Positions 39,972 to 43,335 of a stretch of DNA of 43,335 bases are shown in pieces. Source of the stretch: Streptomyces sp. CoH27 (GTDB lineage: Bacteria; Actinomycetota; Actinomycetes; Streptomycetales; Streptomycetaceae); the NCBI RefSeq assembly GCF_020181035.1, contig NZ_JAIQYY010000028.1, forward strand, positions 5,335-48,669, read 5' to 3'. Each line of letters begins with the position of its first letter. The first letter of the stretch is position 1. Under the pieces are notes generated by a model. The model made no database searches. It saw only the letters and a program-made list of their open reading frames with translations, and was not told the origin of the DNA. The position numbers and the translations under genes were made by a program.

Positions 39972-40919
39972 CTACTCCTCCGCCGCCACGATCTCCCGGC
40001 ACCGCTTCACATCCGCGGCCATCTGCTCCAGCAGGGCCTCCAGCGAGTCGAACTTCGCCTGGCCGCGCACGTACGCGAGGAAGTCGACGGCGACGTGCAG
40101 GCCGTACAGGTCGAGGCCGACGCGGTCGATGGCGTACGCCTCCACCGTGCGCTCGGTGCCGTCGAACTGCGGGTTCGTGCCGACCGAGATCGCGGCCGGC
40201 ATGACCTCGCCCTGCGCGTGCAGAAAGCCGGCGTAGACGCCGTCGGCGGGGATGGCGGTGTGAGGCAGGGTCTCCACGTTGGCGGTGGGGAAGCCGAGCT
40301 CCCGCCCCCGCTGGGCGCCGCGTACGACCACGCCCTCGACGCGGTGCGGGCGGCCCAGGATCTCGCGGGCACCCTCGACGTCGCCCTCGGCGACCAGGCA
40401 GCGGGTCAGGGTCGAGGAGAACGGCTTGCCGCCGCCCGCCTCACCGGTGACGTACAGGTCGACGACCTCGACCTCGAAGTCGTACGTCTTGCCCTGCTCG
40501 GCGAGGAACTCGACGTTGCCGGCGGCCTTGTGGCCGAAGCGGAAGTTCGGGCCCTCCACGACCGCCTTGGCGTGCAGCTTGTCCACCAGGACCTTCACCA
40601 CGAAGTCGGCGGGCGACAGCTTCGAGAACTCGGTGGTGAAGGGGAGGATGAGGACCGCGTCCACGCCCAGCTCCGCCATCAGTTCGGCCCGGCGGTGGTG
40701 CGGGGCGAGCAGCGGCGGGTGGCTGCCGGGGCGGACGACCTCGCTGGGGTGCGGGTCGAACGTGACGACGACGGCCGGCACGCCCAGCTCGCGGGCGCGG
40801 TCCACGGCGTGCTTGATGATCAGCTGGTGGCCGCGGTGGACGCCGTCGTAGGAACCGATGGTGACGACGCTGCGCCCCCAGTCCTGGGGGATGTCCTCCA
40901 AGCCACGCCAGCGCTGCAC
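39972..40919 (-). CDS. ribF: Bifunctional riboflavin kinase / FAD synthetase
   Basis: 315 residues. The N-terminal FMN adenylyltransferase domain has the nucleotidyltransferase motif GSYDGVHRGH (22-31), then VVVTFDPHPSEVV and EGPNFRFGHKAAG. The C-terminal riboflavin kinase domain carries RGRELGFPTAN (204-214), ADGVYAGFLH and VEAYAIDRVGLDLYG. It makes FMN and FAD from riboflavin and ATP in the cytosol. GTG at 40919 gives the usual MQRWRGLEDIP start. In mycobacteria ribF lies next to rpsO; here the ESX region separates the two. Confidence 0.97.
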   Translation of the reverse strand: MQRWRGLEDIPQDWGRSVVTIGSYDGVHRGHQLIIKHAVDRARELGVPAVVVTFDPHPSEVVRPGSHPPLLAPHHRRAELMAELGVDAVLILPFTTEFSKLSPADFVVKVLVDKLHAKAVVEGPNFRFGHKAAGNVEFLAEQGKTYDFEVEVVDLYVTGEAGGGKPFSSTLTRCLVAEGDVEGAREILGRPHRVEGVVVRGAQRGRELGFPTANVETLPHTAIPADGVYAGFLHAQGEVMPAAISVGTNPQFDGTERTVEAYAIDRVGLDLYGLHVAVDFLAYVRGQAKFDSLEALLEQMAADVKRCREIVAAEE

Positions 40920-41061
40920 TGTGACCGCTCCTCGAACCCGTGTCCGTATTGATTCTCAAGACTTGTGCAGGTCTAAGGGTGCCATGCCGGGTGCCTCCGC
41001 CCCGCATCGGTGTCGGGGCTGTGACCGGGCGCACGTTCACGGCATCTCTGGCACGCACCGG

Positions 41062-43335
41062 TCACGCCGGTACGCGCACACCAGCCAGGTTCTCCAGGGT
41101 GCGGCGGGTGCTCGGGCCCACCACGGCGGCCCAGTCGTCCGGGGTGTCGGTGAGCCAGCGGGCCATCAGCGTGGCGAAGCCGGGCACGTGCCGGCCCAGG
41201 TCGACCAGGCCGCGGTCGAAGCGGGTGGCGCCCTCGGGGGTGCGGACCAGGAGCAGGCCGGTGCGGTGGACGAGCCCGCGGATCTCCTCCTCCCGGCGCT
41301 CGCCGTGCGCGGCCGCCGCGTGCAGGACGGCGTCCAGGACGGACGGCTCCTGTTCGCGGGCCAGCAGGATCTCCAGCAGCTCGCGGCGCAGCGGGCGGGA
41401 GGCGGGGGTGCCCGGGGCGGCCAGGACGGAGGCGAGGGCGGCGCGGAGCGGTTCCGGGCCGTGGCCGTCGTCGAGGAGGCCGGTGACGAGCGGCAGCAGG
41501 ACGGGGCGGGCGGTGGGGCCCTGCTCCAGCCGGCGGTCGAGGTGGGCGGCGAGCCGGCCGGCGAGGAGTCCCGCGGTCTCCGGGCGCTGCCGTACGGCCT
41601 CCCGGGCGAGGGCGGCGACCCTGCGGGCGAGGGCCGGGGGCGTGGCGTCGACGAGGGTGTGCAGGGCCTCCGCCGGGTCCGGGGCGTGCAGGCGGGCGGC
41701 GAACGCCTCCAGGACCGATTCGGGGTGGGTGGCGAGGGCGGGGGCCAGGGCGCCGGGCGGGAGGTGCGGGTCGCCGTCGGTGAAGTGCCGCAGGGCCGCT
41801 GCCAGGTGCTGCTCCCGGGTGTGCGGGTCGTGGACCAGCAGGGCGAGGGCGCCGCCGTGCAGGGTGCGGTCGGCGGGGCGGGCGAGCACGGCGAGGGCGC
41901 AGTGGCGCACGTGCTCGCGGTCGGCCTCCGTGCGCGCGTGCGGGGCCGCGCGCAGTCCGAACGCCACGGCCGCCGCCCGGCGCGCTGGGCGCTCGTCGTG
42001 CGCCCAGCGGTCGACGGCCCGGCACACGGCCGCCGGCTCGTCCTCGGCGAGCGTGGCGAGCAGTTCGTCGGCGCGCCGGTGGGCGGCCGCCACCAGGAGG
42101 TCGGTGAGGGTGTCCGGCGCGCCGTGCCGGTGGGTGTGCAGCAGCGCCTGCGCGGCGGTCGCGACGGTGGCGTGCGGGGTCGCGGGCAGGGGCCGTTCGT
42201 CGTCGAACCAGCGGATCAGCTCCGGCTGTACGACGGCGGGTGCGGCGGCGAGCAGCCCGGCCACGGCGTCCAGGTGGCGTCCGCCGGGCCCCGGGGCCGC
42301 CTGGTCGGCCAGCACGAGCCGGCGCAGCAGGTCCAGCCGTTCGGCGTCCGGGAGGGGCAGCTCGGTCCAGAAGACGGGCGCGAACTCGGCCGGTACGGGC
42401 CGCCGCGCCCGGCTCCAGGCCACGATCCGGTCGGCGAGCAGCCGCAGCACCTCGGTGTACGGCGTCGCGTCAGGGACCTGCAGGAGCGTGCGGGCGATCA
42501 GCCGGGCGGCCCACCAGGAGCCGGGATCCTGATCCAGGGCGTCGGTCAGGTCGCGTAGCCGCGCGGCGAGTTGGCGGGAGCCGTGCTGCCTCGCGAGGAG
42601 CAGCAGGGCCTGGACGACGGGGCCGACGCGATGGTGCGGGACGGGGACGGGGGCCGGCTGCCGGGGCGTGTGGGGGCGGTGGACCAGGGCGTGCAGGGCC
42701 TCGTCCAGGTCGAGGTGCATGCCCTGGATCCAGTCGGCGAGCTCCTCGTGCGCGAAGCGGTAGCCGGTGCCGGCCGGGACGAGCAGGCCCTCGGCGAGGA
42801 CGGCGGACGCCCAGCCGGTGCCCCCGCCGAGCCGCGCCGGGGCGGGCCCCCACGGGAACACCGCCTCGAACGACTCCCGGTCCAGCTCGCCCTGTCCGGG
42901 CCCGAGGCTGCGCCGCGCGGCCTCGTGCACCTGCCCGGCGACCCGCGCGGCGAGCCGGCGTACGGCCGTACCCCGCAGTCCGCTCTCGGCGGCGAGGCGC
43001 ACCGCGATGCGCAGACACATCAGGTCCAGGTGGGCCGCGAACACCTCGTGCCGGTCGACGGGCCCGGCGGCGGCCGGGGCGTCCGGAGTGGCGGCGCGGA
43101 CCTCGGACAGCAGCCGGAGCGCGAGCGGATGCCGGGCGTCACGCTCGGCCAGGGCATACTCCGGGATGCCGTACCGGGCACGGACCCGCTGGGCCTCGTC
43201 GGGGGTGAGGGCGGTCAGGCGGACGCAGGGTGGGAGGAGGGGTGTGGGATCGGTGGCGGGGCCGGCCGGCGGAGCCTGCGCGCCGCGCGGCGCGTGCAGC
43301 AGGTCCGGTGGGAAGCCCGCTCCCGCCCGCTCCCA
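41062..43335 (-). CDS. Large helical-repeat protein, probable STAND/NACHT-type, truncated at window edge
   Basis: The frame is open to the last base of the window, so at least 757 residues are present and the N-terminus is missing. The visible start (LTALTPDEAQRVRARYGIPE, then RHPLALRLLSEVR) looks like the region after a P-loop ATPase core. GYRFAHEELADWIQGMHL resembles the winged-helix/hinge of STAND or NACHT proteins. The remainder is an Ala/Leu/Arg-rich chain of short helices, like HEAT or TPR superhelices. Any nucleotide-binding or effector domain would lie outside the window. It is co-oriented with ribF, 142 bases upstream. An ATG at 43044 is inside the frame and is not the true start. 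Confidence 0.65.
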   Translation of the reverse strand, partial: WERAGAGFPPDLLHAPRGAQAPPAGPATDPTPLLPPCVRLTALTPDEAQRVRARYGIPEYALAERDARHPLALRLLSEVRAATPDAPAAAGPVDRHEVFAAHLDLMCLRIAVRLAAESGLRGTAVRRLAARVAGQVHEAARRSLGPGQGELDRESFEAVFPWGPAPARLGGGTGWASAVLAEGLLVPAGTGYRFAHEELADWIQGMHLDLDEALHALVHRPHTPRQPAPVPVPHHRVGPVVQALLLLARQHGSRQLAARLRDLTDALDQDPGSWWAARLIARTLLQVPDATPYTEVLRLLADRIVAWSRARRPVPAEFAPVFWTELPLPDAERLDLLRRLVLADQAAPGPGGRHLDAVAGLLAAAPAVVQPELIRWFDDERPLPATPHATVATAAQALLHTHRHGAPDTLTDLLVAAAHRRADELLATLAEDEPAAVCRAVDRWAHDERPARRAAAVAFGLRAAPHARTEADREHVRHCALAVLARPADRTLHGGALALLVHDPHTREQHLAAALRHFTDGDPHLPPGALAPALATHPESVLEAFAARLHAPDPAEALHTLVDATPPALARRVAALAREAVRQRPETAGLLAGRLAAHLDRRLEQGPTARPVLLPLVTGLLDDGHGPEPLRAALASVLAAPGTPASRPLRRELLEILLAREQEPSVLDAVLHAAAAHGERREEEIRGLVHRTGLLLVRTPEGATRFDRGLVDLGRHVPGFATLMARWLTDTPDDWAAVVGPSTRRTLENLAGVRVPA

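Noticed and set aside
34885..40002. A 1705-codon open frame antisense to eccE, the unknown gene and the EspI-like gene
   Set aside because: It has shadow composition (Arg/Gly/Leu/Ala) over three genes with clear start sites and family motifs, and its apparent end lies across the ribF terminator.
1..43335. tRNA genes, rRNA, integrase, insertion sequences or attachment sites
   Set aside because: None could be seen on either strand. The only signs of mobility are the duplicated cassette and the eccC-end remnant.

Overview
The window is a piece of a very GC-rich actinobacterial chromosome, almost certainly Streptomyces. Reasons: strong G/C third-position bias, many GTG starts, repeated GTGA stop/start overlaps, Streptomyces-type intergenic hairpin repeats at the left edge, and a gene order that from memory matches the ribF-to-rpsO interval of S. 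coelicolor (about SCO5710 to SCO5740). No tRNA, rRNA, CRISPR array, insertion sequence or phage gene was seen.

Layout. (1) 1-5.7 kb, minus strand: rpsO, pnp, an M16 metalloprotease, dapB and a small TPR/membrane protein, a conserved housekeeping block. A large branched hairpin lies between rpsO and pnp. (2) 6-12.2 kb: a lone DUF397 protein, then divergent eccD and eccC of a type VII (ESX) secretion system. (3) 12.2-15.7 kb, plus strand: cassette 1, a decayed accessory cassette. It holds a small helical WXG-partner-like gene with two in-frame stops, a large WXG-domain gene with a frameshift, and an intact membrane-anchored four-cysteine protein. It is bounded on the right by a degenerate copy of the 3' end of eccC. 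(4) 15.8-21.2 kb, minus strand: two receptor Ser/Thr kinases with beta-propeller ectodomains and one pseudokinase. (5) 21.3-25.7 kb, minus strand: two WXG100 proteins, a mycosin (MycP2), a long WXG-domain protein with a Pro/Gly-rich tail, and a small helical protein. (6) 26.2-31 kb, plus strand: cassette 2, an intact paralogue of cassette 1 extended by two lipoproteins. (7) 31.2-39.9 kb: mycP1 and eccB (minus); eccE, an unknown T7SS-linked gene and a large EspI-like MinD/ParA ATPase (plus). (8) 39.97 kb to the end, minus strand: ribF and a truncated STAND/NACHT-like helical-repeat protein.

How the genes fit together. EccB, EccC, EccD and EccE form the inner-membrane machine and the mycosins are its extracellular proteases. 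The WXG100 pair is the core substrate. The EspI-like ATPase and the kinase cluster are probable regulators. The two cassettes look like exchangeable substrate modules: a small partner, a large WXG protein with a glycine-rich hydrophobic C-terminal part, and surface-anchored four-cysteine proteins. They resemble the toxin/chaperone/immunity modules of LXG-type T7SS, but that reading is inference. The whole ESX region sits between ribF and rpsO, which are neighbours in mycobacteria, so it appears to have been inserted into an ancient gene block.
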